The position numbers and the translations under genes were made by a program. Below the pieces are notes generated by a model. That model made no database searches, was not told the origin of the DNA, and worked only from the letters and a program-made list of their open reading frames with translations. A stretch of 64,000 bases of DNA from Bipolaris cookei (taxonomy: Eukaryota > Ascomycota > Dothideomycetes > Pleosporales > Pleosporaceae): positions 165,475 through 229,474 of the forward strand of contig NRSV01000017.1 of the NCBI GenBank assembly GCA_002286855.1. Direction: 5' to 3'. This document shows, one piece after another, positions 54,406-64,000 of this stretch (its first letter is position 1; each line of letters begins with the position of its first letter).

Positions 54406-55969
54406 TAATGTAAATCAAACTTGCTGTCACCCGCAATACGGCTAAGCTAAACGAATCGAAAATACGCTCTGCGAGCTATACAGCTAGCTCCAACCCATCC
54501 AATTACGAAAGCTATTGCAAGGCTACAAAAAACAAGCCTTCAGCCATCTAGACGGCCGAACAAGACCACACAACTACATGCCGTCACGAGCTTCATCCCA
54601 GCTATCCAAGAGACAGAAAATATCATCCCATATAGGTTCAGACCATGGAATACTCTCAACTACAACATCTCTATGTCAAAGAAATCGAAAGAAGAAGAGG
54701 CAGCCGCGCATAAAGATTATATCCAAACGATAGAGGATAACTCGATAGTAATCTACTCAGACGCCTCCAAAACGAAAGACGGAGATGGGATAGGAGTAGG
54801 CCTAGCAGTCTACAACCCAAACCAAGAAGAAATACACGCAGAGACAAAGAATATAGGCGAAAACCAACTCGTTTATAATGGAGAGCTCGAAGGCATTACA
54901 ACGGCCTTTGAATACACTGCTAAAACTGCTACTAAAGACCAAAATATCCACGTCTACGCTGACAACCAAGCTGCGATCTATAGGCTCCAGAGTCTATCAG
55001 ATAAGCCTGGTCAGCAGTGGGTAATTCGATTCCAAAAAGCAGCCAAAGTCATCCTGAGCAGGAAAGCAAAGATCTTCTTGAAATAGGCTCCAGGCCATAC
55101 AGATATAGAAGGAAACGAAAAAGCAGATTCCTTAGCCAAGGAAGCTACAAAACAAACACCAAAAAAATCACAAAAGAGCCTAGCCTTCCTAGGCACCAAG
55201 ATCAAGCTCCTTCAACGAGCCAGCCAAGCAGAAGAGTGGAGAAAGTATAGGGAAAAAGCAAGAGAGAGAAAGACTAGCTACGGAGCTATCTTTGATCTAA
55301 AGCTCCAAAACCAACTAGCAATCCCAAGAGGCACGAACAGAGATATTTCTAGCTCTTTCTATTCTCTTAAGATAGGGCACGGATACCTCAACTCCTACCT
55401 AAAGAGAGTAAATAGAAGAGAAACGGATCTTTGCAACTGTGGGAGACCACAAACAGCAGAGCATCTACTTCTATACTGCGGCTTCTACAGTGCAGAAAGA
55501 AACCAGCTTAAAAAGACTCTAGGCCAAAAATACTCAAACTCCCACTCTTACTCCACACTACGAGCGGTATAGAAGCTACTCTAGCTTTTGTTACTAGCAC
55601 GAAGATAGGAACAAGGAAGTGGCATCTAGGCCAAGAAGGCTAGACGAGAAGAAAAATAAGAAAAACAATAATAAAAGAAGAAAAAAACTCTGATTTTAGT
55701 ACCATTTCCTTTCCCCTAAGAGAGCCCGCTGGAAGGCAGCCCAGCTGCCCTACATCTCTCCCTGTTACCAACCTGCTCTTTAGCAACAGGCATCTAGAAA
55801 GCTAGTAATAGCGTAGCTAGACAAAAGCCGAAGCACCATAGTCACGCAATACAGCACAAAGTACCAAGTTGTAGATAAGCAGATAGGTAGATAGAACGGC
55901 CTCTGGCCAAAGTCCTACATAGCCAACGGCTGATACAGGACTATAATGGAATAATAATGTAAATCAAAC
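54406..55969 (+). mobile_element. 5'-truncated LINE with RNase H and target-site duplication
   Basis: A 15-bp word TAATGTAAATCAAAC is present at 54406-54420 and 55955-55969; the body between is 1,534 bp. One frame reads an RNase H domain: NSIVIYSDASKTKDGDG (first Asp), YNGELEGI (Glu) and VYADNQAAI (Asp). APGHTDIEGNEKADSLAKEA comes next, directly after a TAG that replaces the usual Trp. Then comes a C-terminal zinc-like motif CNCGRPQTAEHLLLYC. The order RNase H then CxC..H..C belongs to Tad/I-clade fungal LINEs. The reverse-transcriptase part is missing, as expected for early-terminated target-primed copies. Confidence 0.85.
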
Positions 55970-56229
55970 ATCGTCTCTTCGTGCAACATAAACTCCTTGA
56001 TGTGTTTTCTGTGTAGCCGGATATGTCACGATGTACCCCTAAACAAGCACAACGTCGAATTCGGAAGGTAACATCTTAGATCATGAGTATTCGGGCCTCA
56101 CCGCTTTGTAATGATCAGTCATTTCGACAAGCTGGGAAGGACCAAGTTATGTGCCCCGACATTGGGCTGCCTTAGCTGACTACTATGCAAACACATATAC
56201 ACCATCTTGAACGAAGACACCAACTCAGC
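55970..56229. other. Spacer before F-box/ankyrin pseudogene
   Basis: 260 bp; no feature recognised. Confidence 0.4.
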
Positions 56230-57635
56230 ATGAAAATCATCAAAATTCCCTATGAACTTGTGGAGCGTATCTTCGATTATCTTGTTAGCAATGTCAGCCC
56301 ACTTTCGCTTCGCAATACCGCCTTGTTTGCCCTACTAGTACCTCTATCAAATCACTATAAGTATATGACCCGCTAATTTGCATAGGGCTATTCGCACATG
56401 AAATTCAGGAACAAATCCTCAAGCGCCAACTACTCATCGCGTATTCCGAAGATAGGCGAAAATTGGGGGACCCAGCAGACCGTTACATTACCATCGCTAT
56501 TGACAATGCACGTTTTGATAAACTCTTTTCGCTACCAGACATCAAATACCTGAGAGACTTGGTGGATGCCGTTTTGAACCTCGAGGAAGGACCCGTGACC
56601 GATGACCTGCGCAAAAAATACACCATGGAAATCTGCCACGCTGTATCCAGCAGAAACGCCAAAGGACTCCGCTACCTGCTCTTCACAAATTCTCCCATGA
56701 CCAAAATGTGGCCATCCATAACTTACACCCTCCCCTCCGCCTTCGCCGCAACAAAGCAAAACTCGCGCCTCATGGAGCAAACTCGAGATAATCCCACCAT
56801 CCTCTGCATAGGCCGGTCTGTGCTCCCCAGCCCCCTGGAAACAACATGCGCATGCGGCAACGTCGACCTGATCCGACAAATCCTGCAACTCGTGTCCGAC
56901 CGGAATTCTACAGAATTTTACGGCAAGACCAGTCGGAGATGCGTTTCAGAGCAGATTCTGTAGTTGAGTGTTTGGGTCGCGCTGTACATTTCGATGCGAA
57001 TGGGTCAGTGGGAGACGGGGAAAATCTTCCTGGACCGCTTCCACGCCGGACCGAATGTAAGAACGTGCAGACGGTTTGGGACGCAGCAATGACTCAGGGA
57101 AGCGGTAGAGTATCCAGATAGGGGCTTTGTGGGCGAGATACTGGAGCAAAGGAGAAAGTATGGGGGATATCTGACTAAGAGTGAGTTACGGTATATCTAC
57201 TGTCTCGCCACGCCGTCTGTTCTACGGTTCTTGATCGAGAACGAGTACATCGATCCGAACGTCTCGGCCGGAAAAGCTCCATTGAGGTGGGCCGTGTGTT
57301 ATCAGCGCTACGGCCTCGCGCGTGTACTGCTCCAGCATGGCGCGCGTGTTGATGGTGTGCCGCTGGACGCGAAGCCTGTTACTGCTCTTTGTCATGCAGC
57401 AAGGACGGGATACCGAGGTACCAGTGATAAACCTTTGCTAGGTGTTAAATTCCTTCTTGAAAATGGAGCTGACTTAGCCTTGGTAAAAGGGCAAGTACCG
57501 TGGCCGGGTGTCGAGTTTATATTGCAAAAGGTGAGGGAATACGGGAGCGAAGTGGCTTTGCGTCGCGAGACGTGGGAAGAATACCAGAGATCAAAGTCGG
57601 GAGAAAGAGAGCCTGTTCTAATAGACCTATCATAG
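56230..57635 (+). pseudogene. F-box/ankyrin-repeat protein gene, inactivated
   Basis: Starts MKIIKIPYELVERIFDYLVS (F-box). The intron that should follow ALFALL begins CTAGTACC; one missing G at the donor shifts the frame of LFAHEIQEQILKRQLLIAYS. The second exon then reads in one frame through 57635 except for two stops: TAG at 56961-56963 (after CVSEQIL) and TGA near 57091 (after RRFGTQQ), where the family would have Gln and Trp. The C-terminal part holds ankyrin-like units: YCLATPSVLRFLIENEYIDP, APLRWAVCYQRYGLARVLLQ and GVKFLLENGADL. Both stops are single C-to-T or G-to-A changes. In fungi such genes belong to large, variable families. Confidence 0.65.
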
Positions 57636-57794
57636 CGCATGGTCAAATACTTCAACTAGAAGTCGGCTTTACACATGGAAGAATAATACCCCATATCCCA
57701 GAACAATCTTCGAGCCCAGCACACAAAAAACGCCGCGTTCTCCATTTAGGCATAGAGTGGATATCAGAAGCATAACAAATTGTACAATGGTCCC

Positions 57795-60565
57795 TTAGTA
57801 ATTCTCCTCTAACCTGGCCGTCATCCCTGTCACTGTCACACGTCTGCTCTCTTCCTTCTCCAAGGCATGCAGTTCGCGCTCCAACTCCTTCTGCACCGCC
57901 GCATTTTGGACAAGAGTAAGCTGATCCAGAACCTCTGCAATTCCCTCCTCAGTCTGGCCATTAAAAAAAGCTGCAAGATCTGACTTTGTAGCTACTGCGA
58001 GTTGATCCTCTAGTGCCTTTAGTGCCTTGATGTTCAGGTCGAAGACGGCCTTCTTAAATTGTTCTTCTTCAGCCGCCTTCGCTCTCTTGGCTACTTCCTT
58101 GGCCTCGTCAATACTGGCTTCCCCTGCCTTACGCTTCGCAGCCTTCATGGCTTCCTTCTTCGCCTTAGCTGCTAGGTAGCGTGCAGAGTGGCCTAGTGTG
58201 CGTCCGTCTTTGGTAAGCGGCTGCTCGATATTGAGTGGAGGAGCGGTGAAGAAGAGCACGCGACCTTTCTCGTCACATTGGAACTGCTCACGGATTTCAG
58301 GTGGTATGCTATTGTTTGCGTGATCGGCCATGACATATACTTCAACAGGTTGCGGTGCTTTGTAGTTGGGAGGCATCTGCTGGAGGTACGGCTGTTGATA
58401 GCCTGGAGTAGGTCGCGGCGTCTGGAAGGACTGCATAGGTGCTGTAGGCTGAGGCGTGAAGGGAACATGCGGCGTTATTGGCTGGTAAGCAGGTACCTGA
58501 GGAGCCTGATGGTGCATGTGCGGTGCGGGTGACTGAGAATGAGCATGATAGTGTGTCGCATGAGTTGGAGTGTATGCGGGAGGAACATGATGTTGCTGTG
58601 GTGTTGGTGCAGGCATTGGGGTGAGGGCAGGCGGCTGAGCTATAGGATAGTTTCTTGATGCTTCGAAGCCATGCGCCGAAGGAGTGGGCAAATTTGGTGT
58701 TGGCATCACGGGCGCAGGTGGTGGTGTAGGAGATGGTGGTGGAGTGGGTCTGGGAGGTGGCGAATCCTGCAATTATTGTGAGTGACAGTGTGCAGTGATG
58801 TGAAGTTCCGGCCACTTACTTTTGGGTCGCGTGGACGACGATGAACAGCGCCAATCTTCGGAGGCGCATTTTCAGCACCCCACTCCGGCTTTGGGAGATC
58901 GTCGTCCTCTTTTTGGTCGTCTTTGAGAAGGTATGCAATCGGACTAGGCACCTTTTTCAGCTTTCGCGGCGCATCGAACAAATCCATGACGTAGTCCTTG
59001 TCTCGTACTTCATCAGGGAGACAGCTAGCCCAGGTCTTGATCTTGTTAAGCTTGTGATTTTCCTCGTTGTACCTGGCTTCGCAGACGTAGATCTCTTTGT
59101 CCGAGGGGAAATCGCGCGGGCGGCCCTTATTGTATCTTGTTGTGAACATGACGAAGCAGCGATCTACGACCTCATCAATGCGGTGGTCTCGATACTGGCC
59201 AGTCTTGACAACTTCGTTCTCGAAAAAGTGCTTATCGAAACGATGCACAGTCTGCTCTGGACGGTAGTACCAGCAGGCATTCACCCACTGGCCACCACTA
59301 GCGTCTTGCCATGTACGATAAATCTGAGCGACAATGGGTTTTGTGAGGTCATTCGCGTTCTGAATATGGACCCAATCGCCAACCTTCCATAACTCTCCGT
59401 TATGAACGATGCCGCTAGGCATGGGTATGCGTCCTTCTTCCATGACGTACTCAGTGTCTGGCTTCTCTTTCTCAGCTTTTGCAACCTTATGCGCTTCCTT
59501 TTGAAGGTGCACAGCGTCTTTGTAAATCTGGCTATCCTCCTCATTGTATTGCTTCGCATTCTCAAACATAAGCTCCACATCTACCATGAAGTGATCTACT
59601 GAGTTGTACTTCTTCCGCTTGAGCTTGCGCTTCAAAATGTCCATGGCCATAGGGTTCTTGATTTCAGAGTGGTATTCGGGCATGACCGTCTTGTCAGGGA
59701 CACGCTCGAATGCGCTAACCATGAGCTTGTTCTGCTGATTACGAGGTTTCCGGATGGCTTTCATGATAGCTTTGATTCGTGCCTCCATAGGCGTGTCAAC
59801 CCGCGGCGGACGTCCGCGTTTTTTTCGGGACTCTGGATCGTCGTTTTTGGCGTCCTCCTTTGCCGCTCTTGAGCCTCCTTCGCGCTTGGTGTTAGCTGCT
59901 GCGGACCGCGCAGGCCTTCTCCTTTTGCGCTTCCCGTCGTCCTCTTCGTCTTCGTCATCATCTTCTTCGTCAACTTCGAGCTCTTCCTCGTCATCTTCCT
60001 CCTCTTCCTCCTCTTCATCTTCCGGCAGTAGCGGGTCCTGTTCCGGAATTTCACCCAGAAAAGGCAGAGTCGCAATATCCTCAGATACGATCTCGTCGTC
60101 AACAAGGCGCTTAAGCTCGTGTTCAATGACCTTCTTTACTTCGAGCGCATCGACATAGGCCTGCGAGTCCTGTCTATTGTACACTTGCGCATTGTGGGGT
60201 ATGAGAGCCAGGTCGCGGACGAACTCGGAAAAGTTCTTGTATTCTTTCTGTCCGATCTTGGATTTGATAGTGCTGAGGGCCATGGGCTCTTTGATGATAT
60301 CGTAGTAGTCAGGCACGGCGCGCTTGTTCACTTTGCGCTGGAAGAGCTTTGTGGGGTCATAGGTGCCACTGGGAGTATGTCAGCAACGGCACACGAGCTT
60401 GTCCAGATCAATTACTCACTCATCAATCCTGTAGTCGTAGACATTCTTCAGCAAGTTGGCCATGGCCTCCCATTCTTGCTCCGTTACAGTGGAAGTTGCC
60501 CCAGAGGATTCGGCCGTCTCGGTTGTAGGCACCGGCGTTGAGCTCGGTGCGCGTGCCGACGCCAT
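57795..60565 (-). CDS. RSC1: RSC chromatin-remodelling subunit, double bromodomain plus BAH (Rsc1/Rsc2)
   Basis: Exons 60420-60565, 58820-60368 and 57795-58766; 888 aa. Introns are 60369-60419 (GTGAGT..CTGAC..CAG) and 58767-58819 (GTAAGT). The first bromodomain (about 35-130) has VPDYYDIIKEPMALSTIKSK and HNAQVYNRQDS, with the acetyl-lysine Asn in AQVYN. An acidic run and the AT-hook RKKRGRPPRVD (about 230) precede the second bromodomain (about 245-345, MPEYHSEIKNPMAMDILKRK, FENAKQYNEEDS). The BAH domain follows (about 375-490, WVHIQNANDLTKPIVAQIYR, WYYRPEQTVH). The C-terminal 320 residues are Pro/His/Gln-rich with an end coiled coil. This order is that of yeast Rsc1/Rsc2; filamentous fungi usually have one. 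Confidence 0.9.
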
Positions 60566-61056
60566 CGCTGCGATAGATCACCTGGTGTTGTGGTGTTGCG
60601 CTGTCGTCTCCCTTGGTGTTGGGGTTGCCGCGTCGTGGATACAAAGTCGCGACTGGAGCGGAGCGGCTCCGGCGTTAAGATTATCCGAACATGCCTGTCG
60701 CATATCTCCGCCTCGGCCAACTCTTGGGTTCCCGAACATTCACTTGCGCCGTGCCACTTGTTCGCGCCAACTGTCGCTTCTGACGAATAATGCCGTAGCT
60801 GACAAACTATATATGCTCTCCCTACAATAACGTTCACAGTGCCTCCTGCGTGAAGAAACTTCTTTTCCACCCGCCTTCTACTCGCCCATCGCAACTTACT
60901 ATCTGTGACAACTGCACCGCTGCGTCCCGCCAAAGCGCCCCACCACTTCCACCGCTCCACGCTGTCAGGGCTCTTGTACTTGTAACAGTTGTCACCTCAC
61001 AGCACATAGTCTTACACATTTTCGTTCAGCAATTGTCAGTGCCAATTTCTATCGCA
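60566..61056. promoter_or_regulatory. Divergent promoter between RSC1/2 and OTU1
   Basis: 491 bp between divergent start codons. No ORF is supported; both promoters must lie here. Confidence 0.45.
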
Positions 61057-62043
61057 ATGCCCATTCGCCTCCGATTACGAGCGCCCAACGGCACCCATAC
61101 CTTCTCCCTCGACGATAATGCCGCCGTTTCCGACCTTCTATCATCTATCAGCGAAAAGACGGAACTCCCACTTTTCGAATTAAAATGGAACCACCCACCC
61201 CAGCCGCTCGATCCTTCACTATACGGAATGTCTACGCTATTGAAAGACATTGACCTTAAACTTAATGGCGCGTCCATCATCGTCATTGGCAAAGCTACTG
61301 GCGATCCAAGTGAACGAAAAGCAGAACAAGAACTCCAGTCTGCTACATCTCAGCCAGCACCTCTGTCGTTACAACGCAAGCAGAACTCAGCACTCAAAGA
61401 CACTCCCGAAGTCCCCATGCCTGACCGTGCTGGCACCATTGTCCTGAGAGTGATGCCAGATGATAACTCATGCATGTTCCGAGCTCTTGGAAGTGCCGTT
61501 CTCTCCGACTCGCTGGATGCTATGACCGAGCTTAGGTCGATGGTCGCGCAAGCTATACAAAGAGACCCCGGACAGTATAATGAAGCAATCTTGCAACGGT
61601 CTCCCGACGAGTACTGCAAATGGATATCGTATTCGGACTCGTGGGGGGGTGGAATCGAGCTTAGTATTCTTTCCCAAGAATTCGATATCGAGATAGCCAG
61701 TGTCAACGTGCAGGACAACCGAGTGGATCGCTTCAATGAGGGTCGGCCCCGACGCTGTATCCTTGTATATTCTGGTATTCATTACGACACTATCGCTCTG
61801 GTTCCGCGTGGTGTTTCACCTCAAGATCCCTCTCAAGACATCAAGCTTTTTGATGCCAACGATGATGTTATCCTCGAAGCTGCACGGGAACTCTGTCGCC
61901 AGCTGCAAAAACAGCACTACTACACCGATACGCAGAAATTCGACATCAAGTGCAATACGTGTGGCTGGAAGGGAGCTGGAGAACGGGGAGCAATCCAGCA
62001 TGCAACAGAGACAGGGCATAGTGATTTTGGTGAGGCAAACTAA
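61057..62043 (+). CDS. OTU1: OTU-family deubiquitinase Otu1 (YOD1)
   Basis: Single exon, 328 aa. The N-terminal UBX-like domain (MPIRLRLRAPNGTHTFSLDD) links to Cdc48 in yeast and humans. The OTU core follows: RVMPDDNSCMFRALG carries Asp136 and nucleophile Cys139, CKWISYSDSWGGGIELSILS, and ILVYSGIHYDTIAL carries His242. A C2H2 zinc finger ends the protein: CNTCGWKGAGERGAIQHATE then TGH. Known role: ubiquitin-chain trimming on Cdc48/p97 substrates in ER-associated degradation. A longer in-frame start at 60850 would add an unrelated leader. Confidence 0.93.
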   Translation: MPIRLRLRAPNGTHTFSLDDNAAVSDLLSSISEKTELPLFELKWNHPPQPLDPSLYGMSTLLKDIDLKLNGASIIVIGKATGDPSERKAEQELQSATSQPAPLSLQRKQNSALKDTPEVPMPDRAGTIVLRVMPDDNSCMFRALGSAVLSDSLDAMTELRSMVAQAIQRDPGQYNEAILQRSPDEYCKWISYSDSWGGGIELSILSQEFDIEIASVNVQDNRVDRFNEGRPRRCILVYSGIHYDTIALVPRGVSPQDPSQDIKLFDANDDVILEAARELCRQLQKQHYYTDTQKFDIKCNTCGWKGAGERGAIQHATETGHSDFGEAN

Positions 62044-62170
62044 GTGTGCACTACCATCGAATCCCGAAGGATTGTATTTGGCATTTTTATCACTGCGACA
62101 ATGATGTAGATAGTGAATCACATAGAATTTTCTTTACGCTGTGTTGTGATTTAACTTCCAGCAGTTGTTT

Positions 62171-63250
62171 AACGTAGTTTACAAGCGAGCGGCGCGCCCT
62201 TCCAACTTTGCCCACCTCTCATCTTATTATACCATGGCTCCACGCAACGTTACCCAAATAGTCTCAAACGAAGCAGATATGCAGCTTGCTATTTCATCTA
62301 TAGCTAGTAAGCAAATATAAAGTAGTAAACATGCTGCAGCACTCTACAATATAGCTGAGACGACGCTCCGCCGCCGACGCGCTGGCAGGCCTGCCCGACG
62401 CGATTGCCAGCCCAACTCAAAGAAGCTTACTAAGCTATAAGAGGAGGTGATAGTTGATCATATGCTTGATCTCGATATACGTGAATTTTCGCCTACCTAC
62501 GCAGCTGTGCGCGATATGGCTGACAGACTGTTGGCTGCGCGCGGCGCTGGCCAGGTCGGCGTCCACTGGCCGCACAATTTTGTCAATCGTACAGATAAGC
62601 TTACGAAGCGTTTTAATCGAGCATACGATAGGCAGAGAGCTCTATGCGAAGATCCAGTTTTGATTAAGAGCTGGTTTGAGCTTGTGGAGCAGACAAAAGC
62701 CAAATACAGCATCTGTGACGAGGACGTCTGCAACTTTGACGAAGCTGGCTTTTCAATGGGCAAGATTACGACTCAGCTTGTCGTTACAGCGTCAGAGAGA
62801 AGGACACAGCCAAAGGCTGTTCAGCCATGTGGTTGTGAGTGGGTAATGATGCTCTCAGCTGAGCTAATGCGCGATCGGATCACCAGCCTTGAGAGGGCTA
62901 ATAAGGCAGCCACAAAGCGTAGGCAGCGTAAAAAGAAGCGGATACAGAAGCAAGGAGTGCTAACAAAGGGAGCTGGAGAGGATCTACTTGCTTAGCGTGA
63001 GGCTGATCAGCAGATTGCTCATGAAGAGCGTCAAAGAGGAGAGCGATCAGGTGTCAGCCGCCAGGCTCTAGCGTGCTGTAGTAGATGTAGAGAGACTGAT
63101 CATAATTCACTTACATGTAAGAAAGATATATAGTATGTAAATTATTCTACTTTATTAAGATCTCTTTATTATATTGCGACGTTGTTGAGATAAATGCCTA
63201 TAGAGGTGAGCAAAGTTGGTGGGGTGCGCCGCTCGCTTGCCACATACGTT
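62171..63250 (+). mobile_element. Fot1/pogo-like element 4, internally deleted
   Basis: Inverted ends of about 48 bp: left AAGCGAGCGGCGCGCCCTTC from 62183, right its imperfect complement at 63203-63250 (GAGGTGAGCAAAGTTGGTGG..CGCTCGCTTGCC). Ends are set by this pairing and are approximate by a few bases. Length about 1.1 kb, half that of elements 1 and 2. Confidence 0.75.
62234..63130 (+). pseudogene. Transposase remnant of element 4 with zinc knuckle
   Basis: From ATG 62234: MAPRNVTQIVSNEADMQLAI, then TAA stops where Gln is expected (after SKQI and after LTKL). It then runs HMLDLDIREFSPTYAAVRDM, HWPHNFVNRTDKLTKRFNRA and CNFDEAGFSMGKITTQLVVT (first catalytic Asp). Soon after WVMMLS the text jumps to a basic coil, losing the rest of the DDE core, and ends in CSRCRETDHNSLTC, a CCHC knuckle seen at the end of some fungal pogo-type transposases. 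It is not functional. Confidence 0.75.
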
Positions 63251-63292
63251 AGCGTATTACCATATCACGTTAGCTCAGCTTGATGAGCTTAA

Positions 63293-64000
63293 TTGTTGAC
63301 AACTCTGGTATTCGAGTATAATTCTCGACCAGGAGTTAAAAGGGCGTCACGCGTTTCTGAGCTAACTAACGCAGGCCAGACAGCCTACAAAGAAGACCTT
63401 GAAGACTTCAAAATCGATTACAAATTGTACGAAGATGATCGTCGCACGTACGACAAGGAGCAAACAAACCTCCAACAAATTGTCGCGTTTATTCAGTCAA
63501 CTGTGTCACCGTACCTTCAGCAAACGTGCTGCCTACCCGATAAAACTCTACGCGAGTGGGTTACAAACCTAAAATCGATAAGCGGGTTCGACGCACAACA
63601 CGAGAAGGATCGAGCAAGAAAGCAATACCAGGACGTCCTACGATCAAAGACGTTGACCGCAACTAAATGGGACATCTGGATTGCAACCTACAATTAAGCG
63701 GCCACGGAAGCCGAACTGGCCGAGGTCGCAGAGGTTCTGGAGTTCCAGACCTTAGCAGCCGACTTTATGGAAGCGGTAGCAAGGCTGAGCCCAACCTGAA
63801 TAACCAACTTCAATGCTGGACCTCGAAGACAGGCAGATATGGCGAGACGAGAGATGGTCAAGTTGTGTAGGGAGACGCTTCAATTCGAGCACCCTATTAA
63901 GAGTAGCAAAATGGCACTCTTCCATACGGAGTACAATGCCACAAGCACTCTGGAGCACAATGACGGAGCTGCTTTTCTTGCTGAGGATGGCGGTGGCGAC
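63293..64000 (+). pseudogene. Copia-type gag remnant, partial at window end
   Basis: Open from about 63293: AYKEDLEDFKIDYKLYEDDR, YDKEQTNLQQIVAFIQSTVS, CCLPDKTLREWVTNLKSI and LTATKWDIWIATYN, then TAA. The same frame goes on: AATEAELAEVAEVLEFQTLA, a TGA after RLSPT, ITNFNAGPRRQADMARREMV. This is the pattern of fungal Ty1/Copia gag proteins. Both stops replace a Gln or Trp. The rest lies outside the window. Confidence 0.72.

Noticed and set aside
63265..63345. tRNA-like text (TAGCTCAGCTTGATGAGC and GGTATTCGAGTATAATTCTCGACC)
   Set aside because: It resembles A- and B-box spacing, but I could not fold a complete acceptor stem and anticodon loop. It lies directly before a Copia gag and may be a retroelement leader.
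1..64000. CRISPR array or bacterial-type operon
   Set aside because: No spaced direct repeats of the right kind; genes have spliceosomal introns and eukaryotic families throughout.

Overview
This is a fungal nuclear genome window. Genes carry short introns (about 45-135 bp) with GT..AG ends and CTAAC-like branch points. Ordinary fungal housekeeping genes (NUP159, EXO1, MSN5, SKI3, RSC1/2, OTU1) are separated by short intergenic spaces. Fot1/pogo and Tc1-like transposons, Copia-type solo LTRs and 5'-truncated LINEs, many with RIP-type nonsense changes, point to a filamentous ascomycete. I infer Dothideomycetes, order Pleosporales; the genus cannot be fixed from the sequence alone.

Layout. 1-8,865 is a dense core block: GUP1 (partial, -), ARP4 (+), proteasome beta-2 PUP1 (-) and NUP159 (+). 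8,866-13,620 is looser: a 241-bp solo LTR, a GT32-type glycosyltransferase and a decayed Tc1-like transposase. 13,624-23,323 holds a tandem dimeric alpha-beta barrel protein, TMA16, EXO1, a secreted GH17 glucanase and an NTF2-like protein. 23,700-27,100 is gene-poor, with a broken gene of a fungal family carrying a YIWVDWTCMP motif, a LINE tail with target-site duplications and a second copy of the same solo LTR. 27,212-43,559 is a second core block: SKI3 as two divergently oriented halves, RSA3, a DapA-family aldolase, MSN5 (exportin-5), a steryl-beta-glucosidase (EGH1) ending in a CaaX box, and an ER TPR/J-domain co-chaperone (DNAJC3/P58IPK type). 44,000-57,640 is a transposon island: a BTB pseudogene, two Fot1/pogo elements abutting across one shared TA, a third interrupted by the second, LINE pieces, a 134-bp solo LTR and an F-box/ankyrin pseudogene. 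It also contains a 50-codon TATA-driven gene for a secreted cysteine-rich peptide. 57,795-62,043 returns to core genes (RSC1/2-like and OTU1). 62,170-64,000 has an internally deleted Fot1-like element with visible inverted repeats and a Copia gag remnant running off the end.

The most interesting signals are: (1) SKI3 broken into two intact, head-to-head reading frames with the breakpoint between TPR blocks, best explained by a local inversion that left both halves on one 282-bp intergenic promoter; (2) the tiny secreted cysteine-rich peptide gene inside the transposon island; (3) the predicted prenylation site on the steryl-glucosidase; and (4) single C-to-T or G-to-A type nonsense changes in low-copy genes inside repeat-rich stretches, matching the changes in the transposons.

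Gene models are manual: exon borders were set by splice signals, reading frame and recalled family patterns, with no database search.
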